Positions 1-7,700 are shown, counted from the stretch's first letter. The stretch is DNA of 64,000 bases from Flavonifractor sp. An112 (GCF_002161085.1 NZ_NFLU01000003.1:124001-188000), one strand, 5' to 3'. Notes: generated by a model from the sequence alone, not told the origin. Made by a program: numbers and translations.

Positions 1-158
1 ATGTACTGCTCGCAGATGTCGGCGTAGTCCTCCAGGGCGTCGCAGATCAGGAACAGGTCCCCCTCGCACGTCCTGATGGCGGAAGGATAAAAGCCCTTCC
101 GGCCCCTCCGCAGGAACTCCAGGGCCGTCTCCTGGCTCTCCGGCTCCCGGCCGGTCAC
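1..158 (-). CDS. hypothetical element protein, 3' end beyond window
   Basis: A reading frame starts with GTG at 158 and is still open at the left edge, so only about 52 N-terminal residues are seen. It begins VTGREPESQETALEF and contains one CEGDLFLICDALEDYAD stretch. The GTG overlaps the stop codon of the preceding gene in a GTGA arrangement, and GGAGGT lies just upstream inside that gene, so translation is probably coupled. I recognise no family. It is the last visible member of a minus-strand block of very small genes typical of phages and integrative elements. Confidence 0.55.
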   Translation of the reverse strand, partial: MTGREPESQETALEFLRRGRKGFYPSAIRTCEGDLFLICDALEDYADICEQY

Positions 159-349
159 CGGCGCACCTCCGGGGGCTTGGCCGGCAATCTCGCCGCCCTG
201 GACAGCGCCAGCATGTGGTCCCTGGTCAGCTTGTCGATGACCTTCCCGATGTGGCCATACCCGGCCATGTCGGCCAGGCGCTCCAGGTTGTAAAGGGTTT
301 GCGGTGTCACCAGCACAGACACGCGCCGCAGGTTCTTCTTTCTGCTCAT
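155..349 (-). CDS. small basic protein, possible ribbon-helix-helix type
   Basis: This is a 64-residue protein. Residues 8-45 (VSVLVTPQTLYNLERLADMA and following) read as a short strand followed by two helices, the shape of a ribbon-helix-helix DNA-binding domain, with basic residues at both ends. The assignment is by appearance only. Its ATG overlaps the stop of the upstream gene by ATGA and its own stop overlaps the next start, so it sits inside a translationally coupled chain. A role in element gene control or plasmid-like mobilisation would fit, but is inference. Confidence 0.55.
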   Translation of the reverse strand: MSRKKNLRRVSVLVTPQTLYNLERLADMAGYGHIGKVIDKLTRDHMLALSRAARLPAKPPEVRR

Positions 350-477
350 TCTCCGGCTTCCTCCTTCTTCACTCCGTAGTAGCAGTCCTTGCAGTCCTCG
401 ACCTCCCCGGTCTCCATGGGGCAGTAGTCGCCGTCCTGATACATGGCGTATTCCGGCTTCCCGCAGGTATAGTTCAT
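346..477 (-). CDS. 43-residue Cys-rich protein
   Basis: The start is taken at the ATG at 477 because GGAGGTGA lies 8 bases upstream; a longer open frame to 573 overlaps the neighbouring gene and lacks such a site. The product has four cysteines, the last pair spaced CKDC, with YTCGKPEY near the start. This spacing could bind zinc. No family is recognised. It overlaps the next gene by four bases, as part of the coupled small-gene block. Confidence 0.55.
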   Translation of the reverse strand: MNYTCGKPEYAMYQDGDYCPMETGEVEDCKDCYYGVKKEEAGE

Positions 478-484
478 TCTTCCT

Positions 485-727
485 TCACCTCCCCAGGACC
501 ACGGCGTCCCATTGTTCTCTGGAAAGTCCCTCCAGCAGCTTGTTATCCAGCTCTTCCAAAGCCGCTTTTTCATCTTCGGCCTGTTCTGCTGCTTCCCGCA
601 AAATATCGCTTCCGGGGAATTTGGCCGCGCTCTCTATGGCCTCCTTCGCGTCTGCGATCTCATGGAGCAGCGCACGGCGCAAGGCTCTGGCCTCTCTCGG
701 CGTCAATTTCAGTGTTATCTTTTTCAT
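485..727 (-). CDS. hypothetical helical protein
   Basis: The product has 80 residues and is strongly charged and helical, with alternating Ala, Glu, Leu and Arg from residue 8 to 70, so a short coiled coil is likely. It begins MKKITLKLTPREARALRRAL. The Shine-Dalgarno site (AAGGGC) is weak. It lies 19 bases after the gene ending at 747 and 7 bases before the one starting at 477, so it belongs to the same minus-strand transcript. Function unknown. Confidence 0.5.
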   Translation of the reverse strand: MKKITLKLTPREARALRRALLHEIADAKEAIESAAKFPGSDILREAAEQAEDEKAALEELDNKLLEGLSREQWDAVVLGR

Positions 728-746
728 GCCCTTGCGCTTCTCCCGG

Positions 747-956
747 CTATGCCTTCACGTACCTGTGCGTAACCGTCACCTTCAGGGCACACTCCGTACA
801 GGCGGCCATCAGCTTCGGGTTCTTCTCCATAACGTCCAGCACCCCCGGCCGTTCCCAGCACTCCCGGCCGCATACCGGGCACGTGACCAGGCGCCACGCC
901 GGGCCGCCCTCCGGCACGTTCTTCTTCATCGGCATGGTGATGACTCCGTCTTTCAT
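747..956 (-). CDS. small zinc-ribbon-like protein
   Basis: This 69-residue protein carries CPVCG near residue 27 and CTEC near residue 53, a CxxC-CxxC pair that could form a zinc ribbon. AGGAGG lies 8 bases before the ATG. It is the first gene of the minus-strand run of small element genes and is divergent from the gene at 1028. Proteins of this kind are common in Firmicute phages and integrative elements; no specific function can be given. Confidence 0.55.
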   Translation of the reverse strand: MKDGVITMPMKKNVPEGGPAWRLVTCPVCGRECWERPGVLDVMEKNPKLMAACTECALKVTVTHRYVKA

Positions 957-1027
957 GTTCTGTTCCTCCTGTTGTTGCCCCGTCCGGCGCCCCGTGGTAT
1001 CATCAAGGCAGGGAAGGGGGTGATTTT

Positions 1028-1228
1028 ATGAATGAAATTGAAGTTTCCGTCAAAGAGCTTTACAAAATGGCCAAAGCAATGCTTGATGACGGCATGGATA
1101 CCGTTCTTATTCGCTTTTTAGAGTCTGGCGGAGAAAACGGCCGTCCCTGTATTTCCTTTGAAGCGTCCTCCGAGAATGAGTCTGATTTCGGGGTCGACTA
1201 TGAGGAGATCGAAGAGATCAGCGATTAA
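1028..1228 (+). CDS. hypothetical acidic protein
   Basis: The product has 66 residues, is acidic, and begins MNEIEVSVKELYKMAKAML. It ends with a Glu/Asp-rich tail. An AAGGGGGTG site lies 6 bases before the ATG. It is the only plus-strand gene among minus-strand small genes. I do not recognise it. Acidic small proteins next to element control genes are sometimes inhibitors or antirepressors, but nothing here shows that. Confidence 0.5.
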   Translation: MNEIEVSVKELYKMAKAMLDDGMDTVLIRFLESGGENGRPCISFEASSENESDFGVDYEEIEEISD

Positions 1229-1252
1229 CTCATACCGTCCGGCGACTGTTGG

Positions 1253-1456
1253 TCAGTCGCCGGACCTTTCAATTTTGTAGGACACGCTTTCGATGCCGCG
1301 CTTCCGCAGCCTGCGCCGGACTTCCCGCATGACTTCCGCCATCAGGTTGAAGGCCTCGTTCTCGTCCGCCAGCTCCGCGCCCGCTCCGTTGATGGTCACG
1401 TTGATATGCAGCTTTCCTTCCGCCGCTGTTCGGATTCCCTTCTTTTGCCTGTTCAT
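1253..1456 (-). CDS. hypothetical small basic protein
   Basis: The product has 67 residues, with a basic N-terminus (MNRQKKGIR) and a basic C-terminal helix (MREVRRRLRKRGIES). AGGAGG is placed before the ATG. It follows the XRE gene on the same strand, 25 bases downstream of its stop. A copy of the half-operator GTTATCG at 1474-1480 lies between the two genes. Function unknown. Confidence 0.5.
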   Translation of the reverse strand: MNRQKKGIRTAAEGKLHINVTINGAGAELADENEAFNLMAEVMREVRRRLRKRGIESVSYKIERSGD

Positions 1457-1481
1457 GTTCTGTTCCTCCGTTCGTTATCGT

Positions 1482-1700
1482 TTAAGCAACTTCTTCTTCA
1501 AAAAAAACGGCCGGGTCGATGCCCCACTTCTCGCAAATCTTCCGCTGCTCGGAGATGTAGAAGTCAGAGTATCCATTGATTTTCAGCTGTACCGTGGTTT
1601 CCGATACTCCAATCAATTCGGCCACCATTTTATACGTCACGCCTGCACCGGCAAGTGCCCGCTTCAGCGTAACATACGGGGCGTGTACTTTCTTTTTCAT
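1482..1700 (-). CDS. small XRE/Cro-like DNA-binding protein
   Basis: This 72-residue protein is almost entirely a helix-turn-helix: residues 9-60 include TYKMVAELIGVSETTVQLKI, which matches the Cro/CI pattern of recognition helix after a VSETTV turn. It ends in an acidic tail. It is transcribed divergently from the repressor at 1850, across an operator palindrome. By analogy with temperate elements it would be the Cro-like partner of the switch. The family call is sound; the role is inference. Confidence 0.75.
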   Translation of the reverse strand: MKKKVHAPYVTLKRALAGAGVTYKMVAELIGVSETTVQLKINGYSDFYISEQRKICEKWGIDPAVFFEEEVA

Positions 1701-1728
1701 CGTGGGTTCCTCCTTTCTTCGCCGTTCG

Positions 1729-1746
1729 GTTATCGTTTACGATAAC
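1729..1746. promoter_or_regulatory. operator palindrome of the element switch
   Basis: A perfect inverted repeat, GTTATCG-TTTA-CGATAAC, lies directly downstream of the -10 box of the minus-strand promoter, over its likely start site. A second half-site, GTTATCG, occurs at 1474-1480 after the minus-strand XRE gene. The position is what a repressor operator requires. Which of the two XRE proteins binds it is not shown. Confidence 0.7.
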
Positions 1747-1775
1747 AAGATAGCACAGTTTTTTATCGCCGTCAA
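1747..1775 (-). promoter_or_regulatory. promoter of the minus-strand XRE gene
   Basis: Read on the minus strand, TTGACG and TATCTT are separated by 17 bases, close to the sigma-A consensus. The palindromic operator begins one base after the -10 box, so bound repressor would block initiation. Confidence 0.65.
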
Positions 1776-1796
1776 TAACTTTATTTACATTTCCCA

Positions 1797-1825
1797 TTGA
1801 TTTATTTGTGTCTGTTGCTTATAAT
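1797..1825 (+). promoter_or_regulatory. promoter of the XRE repressor gene
   Basis: TTGATT and a perfect TATAAT are spaced by 17 bases, and the start codon of the repressor follows 24 bases after the -10 box. The two promoters of the region diverge without overlapping. Confidence 0.65.
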
Positions 1826-1849
1826 TCGGTTTGTAGGGGGTGTTGTTTT

Positions 1850-2260
1850 ATGAAGACCAGTAATCCAGATAGCCATTTCGGCCGTACATTTCGTCAGCTC
1901 CGTGAAGCCGCTGGCCTCACCGTGGAGGAATTTTGCAAGCAGTATAATTCCCGTTTCGACGGCCGCATGAACAAAAGCACAGTCAGTCGTTACGAAAACA
2001 ATCTTCAAGAGCCTATGATTTCCACCGTGAAGAAGGTGGCCATTTTCTTCTCCGTTGACCCCTCCGATCTTTTGGGGTATCCAGTCTGTGCTTCCGCCGC
2101 GCCGGCGGCTCTGTCGCCCCAGCTCCAGGCCCTGGCCGACGCCCTCGATCAGCTGAACGACGAAGGCCAGGAGAAACTGCTGGACTATGCGGCCGACCTT
2201 GTGGCCGGTGGTCGATATATAAAAACTTGTGCGCCTGGACTGGATCAGGCGCAGGCGTGA
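1850..2260 (+). CDS. XRE-family repressor
   Basis: The product has 136 residues. Residues 8-65 form a Cro/CI helix-turn-helix (FRQLREAAGLTVEEFCK, then STVSRYENNLQEP), and the C-terminus (about 85-125) is a helical segment that could dimerise. There is no LexA-like peptidase domain, so induction by self-cleavage is not expected. The ATG at 1850 is chosen because AGGGGGTG precedes it and a sigma-A promoter lies 24 bases upstream; the frame is open further 5' without a site. It faces the other XRE gene and probably keeps the element silent. Confidence 0.78.
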   Translation: MKTSNPDSHFGRTFRQLREAAGLTVEEFCKQYNSRFDGRMNKSTVSRYENNLQEPMISTVKKVAIFFSVDPSDLLGYPVCASAAPAALSPQLQALADALDQLNDEGQEKLLDYAADLVAGGRYIKTCAPGLDQAQA

Positions 2261-2275
2261 AGGGAGGACATGATC

Positions 2276-2851
2276 ATGGCAAAGATGCACGCAAGCCCTA
2301 CATATTCGACCGTTGGGCGCACGAACGCGAAAAAGAAGCGCGCAAGCTCCAAATTTCTTACCATTATGGGCGTTATCTGGTTCTTTCTGTTTTTCCCGGT
2401 TGGTATCGTGCTTCTGGTGAAGGCCTCCCGGCGGAAGCGGGAGGAACTGGCCGAAGCTGCGGCCGCCGCGGCGCCGCGCCCCTCCATGACCGACGAAGAG
2501 GCCCGGGCGGTCCTGGACAGCGTCTGCCGCTCCCGCGGCGTGCCCACTACCCGCCTGCATGCGCAGGACTATGAGTATCACGGCGTCGATGTCTGCATAC
2601 TCCGTGGCACAGATCCCGACCTCTCCCGCGTCTCCGAAGGCGATCCCGCCGACCTCGTCCTGGAGCCGGAAAACGACTACGACCCCCAGGCCGTCGCCGT
2701 CTATCTCGACGGGGAGCGCGTCGGGTACCTTTACAAGGGGCGCCTGAAGAAGATGGTTTTCGACTTCCTCACCCGTGGCGACAGCGTGGTGGCCGAAGTC
2801 TCCGCCGTCGGCGGCGACTGGCTGAAGATCGACCTGTCCCTCTCGAAGTGA
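2276..2851 (+). CDS. membrane-anchored HIRAN-domain protein
   Basis: The product has 191 residues. Residues 25-50 form one hydrophobic segment (FLTIMGVIWFFLFFPVGIVL), followed by an Ala/Arg/Glu linker. From residue 90 on there is a HIRAN-type domain with its DPADLVLEPENDYDPQAVAV signature and YLDGERVGYL. HIRAN domains bind DNA ends or stalled forks, usually fused to helicases or nucleases; here the domain is tethered to a membrane anchor. The start at 2276 leaves 8 bases after GGGAGG, better than the ATG at 2270. It ends 4 bases before the recombinase start, so the two are probably co-expressed. Confidence 0.7.
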   Translation: MAKMHASPTYSTVGRTNAKKKRASSKFLTIMGVIWFFLFFPVGIVLLVKASRRKREELAEAAAAAAPRPSMTDEEARAVLDSVCRSRGVPTTRLHAQDYEYHGVDVCILRGTDPDLSRVSEGDPADLVLEPENDYDPQAVAVYLDGERVGYLYKGRLKKMVFDFLTRGDSVVAEVSAVGGDWLKIDLSLSK

Positions 2852-2855
2852 TGCC

Positions 2856-4613
2856 ATGAAAAAGCGCATGATTCCCATGGCGGTCAGCTCCGCCGACTTC
2901 GACCCCTCCATGAACATGATCGACCCCATGGAGGCCTCCGCCTTCGGGGTGATTTATGCCCGGTACAGCTCCCACAGCCAGCGCGACGTGTCCATCGAAC
3001 AGCAGGTGAAGGACTGCATGGCCTACGCCGCCCGGAATAATATCTATATCGTGGCCTGTTATGCCGACCGGCACATGACCGGCCGCACCGACCGCCGCCC
3101 GGAATTCCACCGCATGCTGCGGGACGCAGAGGCCGGCGGCTGGTCCTTCGTCCTTACCTGGAAGAATGACCGCTTCGCCCGGAACAGGTACGACGCCGCC
3201 ATCTACAAGGCGAAGCTGAAGAAGTGCGGCGTGCGCTGCCTGTTCAGCCAGGAATACATTCCCGCCGGCCCGGAAGGTATCCTTCTGGAGGCCATGCTGG
3301 AGGGCGACGCAGAATTCCGCAGCGCCCAGATGGCCGTGGACATCAAGCGGGGCCTGGCCTACAATGCGGAACACTGTATGGTCACCGGCGCGATCCCCTT
3401 CGGCTATCGGCGGACGAAGGACTACACCCTGGAGCTGGATCCCGACCGGGCGCCCCTGGTGAAGGAAATATACGACCGCTTCCTGGCCGGCTGGAAGATC
3501 ATCGACATAGCCAACGACCTAAACAGGCGCGGGATCACCACCGCAAGCGGGAAGCCCTGGGGCCGGAACAGCTTCCACTCCATGCTCTCGAACGAACGGT
3601 ACACCGGCGTCTACATTTACGGCGACATACGCACCCCCGGCGGCCTGCCGGCCATCATCGACCGGGACACGTGGCTGGCCGTCCAGCGGCGCCTGCACAC
3701 AAAGAAAAATCCCGTGGGCAGGTCGCGGTCATACGGCGACTATCTGCTCACGGGGAAGCTGTTTTGCGGCCACTGTCAGCGGCCCATGGTGGGCGTGTCC
3801 GGGAAGACGCGCCCAGGGAAGCCCCTGTATTATTATTACGTTTGCCAGGGCCGGCGGCTCTCCCACGACTGTCAGAAGCAGAACGTCCGGCGGGACTGGC
3901 TGGAGGAAAAGGTCTGTGCCATGGTGGCCGGCCTGGTCATGCAGGACGATGTGGTGGAATGGATGGCCGACTGTGTGGTGGACTACCAGCGCCGTCACAA
4001 AGAGGACGGCACCCTTCAGGCCCTGGCCTCGCAGCTGAAGCAGACGCGGGCCGCCATCGGGAACGTGATGGCCGCCATTGAGGCCGGGATCATCACCGCC
4101 ACCACGAAGGACCGGCTGCTGGAGCTGGAGGCCCAGGAACAGAAGCTGGCCCAGGCCCTGGAGACGGAGAAGGCGCTGCGGCCCACCTACACCCGGGAGC
4201 GCGTCATCTTCTGGCTGGAACAGTTCCGCGCCGGGGATCTTACCGACCCGGCCTTCCGGCTCCGGCTCGTGACCACCTTCGTGAACGCCATCTATCTGTA
4301 TGACGACCACCTGAAGGTGGTTCTGAACTACACCGGCCGGAACAGCTCCGTGGACTTTCCCCTGGTGGAGGACGCCCTGGACTCCGGCGCTGTCGATGGT
4401 GGTCCGTATAACGTCGAAACTGGTCCACCACAAGTAGCAAATCCGAACCCTGCACCAATTGGTGCAGGGTTCGGATTTGTGCTTTTTCTTAATAATTTGG
4501 GAAAGATCAAGCCCAAAAGTCTATCTCATTTTTCTTTCTGGTGGAAGTTGCTGTGGCTTCGTGTTCTCTCTGCGTGGCTGGGTTTGAGTGTAACGGGAAA
4601 CCGATTGGGATAG
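2856..4613 (+). CDS. large serine recombinase (integrase)
   Basis: This is a resolvase-type integrase of 585 residues. The N-terminal catalytic domain (30-170) has YARYSS with the catalytic Ser at 38 and DRFARNRYD in the middle. The recombinase domain follows (about 180-290, with GIPFGYR-like AIPFGYRR and NERYTG). Then come a zinc ribbon (CGHC near 317 and a later C-C pair) and a coiled coil around 385-440. The ORF does not stop where the family usually ends but runs through a 42-base palindrome and adds about 58 residues of unlike composition, possibly because the frame crosses an attachment site or the terminator. It would integrate and excise the element in the left part of the window. Confidence 0.88.
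   Translation: MKKRMIPMAVSSADFDPSMNMIDPMEASAFGVIYARYSSHSQRDVSIEQQVKDCMAYAARNNIYIVACYADRHMTGRTDRRPEFHRMLRDAEAGGWSFVLTWKNDRFARNRYDAAIYKAKLKKCGVRCLFSQEYIPAGPEGILLEAMLEGDAEFRSAQMAVDIKRGLAYNAEHCMVTGAIPFGYRRTKDYTLELDPDRAPLVKEIYDRFLAGWKIIDIANDLNRRGITTASGKPWGRNSFHSMLSNERYTGVYIYGDIRTPGGLPAIIDRDTWLAVQRRLHTKKNPVGRSRSYGDYLLTGKLFCGHCQRPMVGVSGKTRPGKPLYYYYVCQGRRLSHDCQKQNVRRDWLEEKVCAMVAGLVMQDDVVEWMADCVVDYQRRHKEDGTLQALASQLKQTRAAIGNVMAAIEAGIITATTKDRLLELEAQEQKLAQALETEKALRPTYTRERVIFWLEQFRAGDLTDPAFRLRLVTTFVNAIYLYDDHLKVVLNYTGRNSSVDFPLVEDALDSGAVDGGPYNVETGPPQVANPNPAPIGAGFGFVLFLNNLGKIKPKSLSHFSFWWKLLWLRVLSAWLGLSVTGNRLG
4438..4479 (+). terminator. 42-base perfect palindrome, terminator inside the recombinase frame
   Basis: The sequence from CAAATCCGAACC to its exact complement is a gapless palindrome with AATT at the centre. 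A T-rich run (GCTTTTTCTT) begins 3 bases after it, as in a rho-independent terminator. It lies inside the open frame of the recombinase, before the stop codon. Confidence 0.65.
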
Positions 4614-4810
4614 CTTGCCCGAACGACGGACCTTCTGCAAAATGCTATTTGGACCATCCCAAATGGCCGGTTGAAATTCCTTTGACAGCATTATATAATA
4701 ATTAACATATAGTAAAACTGAAGAAGTTGTTTAGTCTCAATTTTTGAAAGATGATACTGCATTGCAACTTATTTGCGGCGGTATCAAACGGTCTGGGGCG
4801 GGGGCACTTT

Positions 4811-6010
4811 ATGGAATACATGACTGTGTACGATGCGGCGCAGAAATGGAACATATCTGAGCGCCTGGTGCAGAAATACTGCGCATCAGGGCGCATTGCG
4901 GGCGCAGAGAAGTTTGGGTCATCCTGGAGAATCCCAGTGGGAGCCGAAAAGCCAAAAGACCAACGCAGGGAGCAGTCGGCTCCGGAAACGCAGGGGAAGA
5001 GAGGCCAGAGCCTTTCTTATCCGGGGCTTATGCCGCTGATGAACACCGCGTTTGAGCCGGGAAAATGCCTGGAATTCATTGACAGCATGGCGGACGGCCT
5101 GGAAAAACAGGTCGCACTTGCGGAGTATTACTATTTCAGCGGACAGCCGGAAAAAGCCATCGAACAAACCCAACTGCTTCTCCGCGAGTCGGATAAGAAC
5201 ATACAGCTTTCCGCCTGTCTGATCTATCTGTATGCCAATCTTTCTGTGGGTGAGATACAGAGGGCCAGATATGCGCTGACAGCAGTGCAGGAAACGCTTG
5301 CCTCGGATACGGAAAAGCACCCGGAAAAGCGGGCGGTTCTGTCCTTTATTTCTTCTGCTGCGGCAGTGCTGCTGCACCGTCCTTTGCCCAAAGAACTGCC
5401 TCCCACGCAGGAGTTACTTCCCAGGCTCCCAATGGGCATCCGGATGTTTGCGTTATATATCATCGCCCACGGTGTCTATCTGCAAAAGGACTACCAGAGA
5501 AGCCTGGGCATTATAGAGGCCACGCTGAGTATGCAGACGGAAGAATATCCGATCCCCAGCATTTATCTGCATTTGGCCGCAGTCATGGACTATATGAGTC
5601 TAAAACAGGTGGACAAGGCAAAGCGGCATCTGCTTGCGGCGTGGGAGCTTGCCAAACCGGACGATTTTATCCAGGGCTTTGGCGAACACCACGGCTTGTT
5701 GGGCGGGATGCTGGAAGCGGTGATCAAGCCGGAATATCCGGAGGACTTCAAGCGGATCATCGCCATCACCTACCGGTTTTCCGCGGGGTGGCGCAAGATC
5801 CATAATCCTGATACCGGGCATGATGTGGCGGACAATCTGACCACAACGGAGTTTGCTGCGTCCATGCTGGCTGCCCGCGGCTGGACGAATCAGGAGATCG
5901 CGGACCATATGCACATCTCTTTGAATACGGTAAAGTATCATATTACCAATGCCATGCAGAAGCTCAACGTCAAAAACAGACAGGAATTGAAAAAATATAT
6001 GCTGTTATGA
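4811..6010 (+). CDS. two-HTH regulator with TPR-like middle and LuxR C-terminus
   Basis: The product has 399 residues. Residues 4-45 (YDAAQKWNISERLVQKYCAS to SWRIP) form an excisionase/MerR-like helix-turn-helix. Residues 90-300 are helical repeats of the TPR type. Residues 340-395 are a LuxR helix-turn-helix (FAASMLAARGWTNQEIADHM, then NTVKYH). The ATG at 4811 follows GGGGCGGGGG; an upstream ATG at 4751 lacks a site. Base composition here is lower in GC than the chromosome. It stands first in an accessory block and could control the Cys protein and adhesin behind it, which is inference. A strong terminator follows. Confidence 0.75.
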   Translation: MEYMTVYDAAQKWNISERLVQKYCASGRIAGAEKFGSSWRIPVGAEKPKDQRREQSAPETQGKRGQSLSYPGLMPLMNTAFEPGKCLEFIDSMADGLEKQVALAEYYYFSGQPEKAIEQTQLLLRESDKNIQLSACLIYLYANLSVGEIQRARYALTAVQETLASDTEKHPEKRAVLSFISSAAAVLLHRPLPKELPPTQELLPRLPMGIRMFALYIIAHGVYLQKDYQRSLGIIEATLSMQTEEYPIPSIYLHLAAVMDYMSLKQVDKAKRHLLAAWELAKPDDFIQGFGEHHGLLGGMLEAVIKPEYPEDFKRIIAITYRFSAGWRKIHNPDTGHDVADNLTTTEFAASMLAARGWTNQEIADHMHISLNTVKYHITNAMQKLNVKNRQELKKYMLL

Positions 6011-6011
6011 G

Positions 6012-6045
6012 AAAAAGGACCCGGCCATTTGGCCGGGTCCTTTTT
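6012..6045. terminator. rho-independent terminator
   Basis: AAAAAGGACCCGGCC pairs exactly with GGCCGGGTCCTTTTT across an ATTT loop, with a T run on both strands. It begins one base after the stop of the LuxR-type regulator. Confidence 0.9.
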
Positions 6046-6143
6046 TGGGTACCTACCCATTTTTCACCCCCAAACGGGTGGTTTCAAAAATATGGATTCA
6101 TGGTATGATAAAGCCATACGAAACAGAAAAGGAGGGTTTGCGT

Positions 6144-6431
6144 GTGGAAAAGGCAAAAACGTATCAGGTCGAAGGCGCAACACTCACGATTCCGCTTCAG
6201 TATGATCAAAAAACTGGAAAATACATGGAAGTATACCCGGACTTTCTGGAACACCCCATCTATACGCCGGAGGGGCACCCCATCATGCTGACGCTTGAGG
6301 ATGCCTGCGCCTTCGGCGAAGAGAGGAGCGCGGGCGAGGGACTGATCGACTGCGGCTCCTGCCGCTTTTACAGACCGTTTTCAAACACTTTGCTTGGCGT
6401 GTGCGGACATGAGAGGAACAGAAAAGCATAA
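6144..6431 (+). CDS. small protein with CxxC-C motif
   Basis: The start is placed at the GTG at 6144, 7 bases after GGAGGG; an ATG at 6105 lacks a site. The product has 95 residues. It carries TLTIPLQYDQKTGKYMEVY near the start and, at the C-terminus, CGSCRFYRP followed by VCGHERN. A CxxC-CG arrangement can hold zinc or an iron-sulfur cluster. I do not recognise the family. The gene ends 13 bases before the secreted protein and shares its orientation, so they are probably one transcript. Confidence 0.6.
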   Translation: MEKAKTYQVEGATLTIPLQYDQKTGKYMEVYPDFLEHPIYTPEGHPIMLTLEDACAFGEERSAGEGLIDCGSCRFYRPFSNTLLGVCGHERNRKA

Positions 6432-6444
6432 GAAGGAGGGTGTG

Positions 6445-7356
6445 ATGATGAGGAACACGATGGGAAAAAGAGGACGAGTACGGCCCAAGCGGATTCTGGC
6501 GGCGCTGCTGGCGGTTGTGCAGCTGATTCTGTTCCTGCCGACGGTGTCGATCCCTGCCCTGGCGGCGGGAGATGTGGCATATACGCGCCTTAAGCCGGAG
6601 GTGGCCATTTATAACGCCCAGACCGGCATCGATGAAAAGCTGTATAACCGGGAAATCAGCGCAGACAGCAAGTTTAACGCGGCCACCAAAAGCAGCCTGT
6701 TCAACTTATCCTTTGAAAACAATCTGGTCAATGCGAGCGCGCAGATCAATATGAATGACGTGGACATTGGCCAACTGCGGGAAAAGGGCAGCAACCTGCA
6801 GACGTCCCTCTCCGCTTCCTTCCACAATTACAAGCATCAGCACTCCTGGAAGTCCGGGTTTTTGAATCTGAAAAGCAACACGGCCAACGTGGTCACGGCC
6901 ATCAACATGTCCTACCTGTTCCGCGTCTCGGGCTATTCCAACGACCCTGCCCTGTACATCAACAGCCGGGACATGGCCAAGGACACGGAGCGCCTTTCCA
7001 CCGGCTACCGCACAGTCACATACCATAATGTCAACTATCCCTATGCGACCGTGGCCGCCAGCCTGCAGGGCACGTACTACGACGGCGGCAATAAAAGCTG
7101 CAAGTGCGCAGGCGACGCATCGGTGACCAAGCCGGTCATCACCTATATGGACAACAACGCGCCGTCCATCGTTTCGGTAACCGGCATTGACAACCGGATT
7201 TTGAAAGCCGGCGATGAGGTGGAACTGGTCGTCGAATTCGACGAGCCCATCCGTTTTGCCGATGACAGCGTTGCCCATGACGATCTGTATGTGGGCCTTG
7301 CCATCGAAGGGCTCAGCTCCGACAACTATCCTCTGCCACATCGGAGTGGAGCGTGA
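6445..7356 (+). pseudogene. secreted adhesin-like protein, truncated 3' end
   Basis: The N-terminus has a basic region (MGKRGRVRPKR) and a hydrophobic signal sequence ending near ALA-AG. About 250 residues of soluble sequence follow, ending in an Ig-like stretch (NAPSIVSVTGIDNRILKAGD, then VELVVEFDEPI). The frame then breaks off: from about 7322 on the DNA is the complement of a histidine kinase gene, and the last residues (NYPLPHRSGA) are not protein-like continuation. The intact protein would have been much longer. GGAGGG lies before two tandem ATGs at 6445 and 6448. It is called a fragment because the other strand at its end clearly encodes something else. Confidence 0.7.
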
Positions 7357-7700
7357 AGCGGTCATTGAAGCGAATGCTCTGTATCCTCATATAGGCGTCA
7401 ATGTTGGCCAGTTCCTCTTTCAGACTGATCATGGCCCCTTTTTGACTGATGTTGTATCGAAAAATCTCGGCCAGCGCTTTTGTAGTATCGGCAATGGAAG
7501 TGGCCCCGCAGCACAGGGCCTGGCCGCGGATGGTTTCCAAGGTGTTGTACAGAAAATGAGGATTGATTTGGCTTTGCAGGGCGTTGATCTCAGCCTCTTT
7601 TGTCATAATCTGGGCTGCCGCCTCTCGCTGAAGCAGGACCTGGAGCAGCTCCGTCGGTGTCTTTTGCCGTATAAGGCCGTCGGACTCCTCATATACGAAC
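7313..7700 (-). pseudogene. YesM/LytS-type histidine kinase fragment
   Basis: The minus strand encodes LQSQINPHFLYNTLETIRGQ, the phospho-acceptor H-box of the YesM family, followed by about 60 residues of the dimerisation region. The frame can be followed upstream to about 7700 (LLQVLLQREAAAQI). The sensor and membrane part are missing at the 5' end and the whole ATP-binding domain is missing at the 3' end, where it meets the truncated adhesin. With both ends gone it cannot work as a kinase. Such kinases usually sit beside sugar ABC transporters, which fits the permease next to it. Confidence 0.8.

Noticed and set aside
4438-4479. Recombination core (att) site
   Set aside because: A perfect palindrome with a following T run fits a terminator better. 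The left end of the element lies outside the window, so no matching repeat can be shown.
4682-4711. Promoter of the LuxR-type regulator
   Set aside because: TTGACA is perfect, but the best -10 candidates lie 18-20 bases away and are poor; not listed as a feature.
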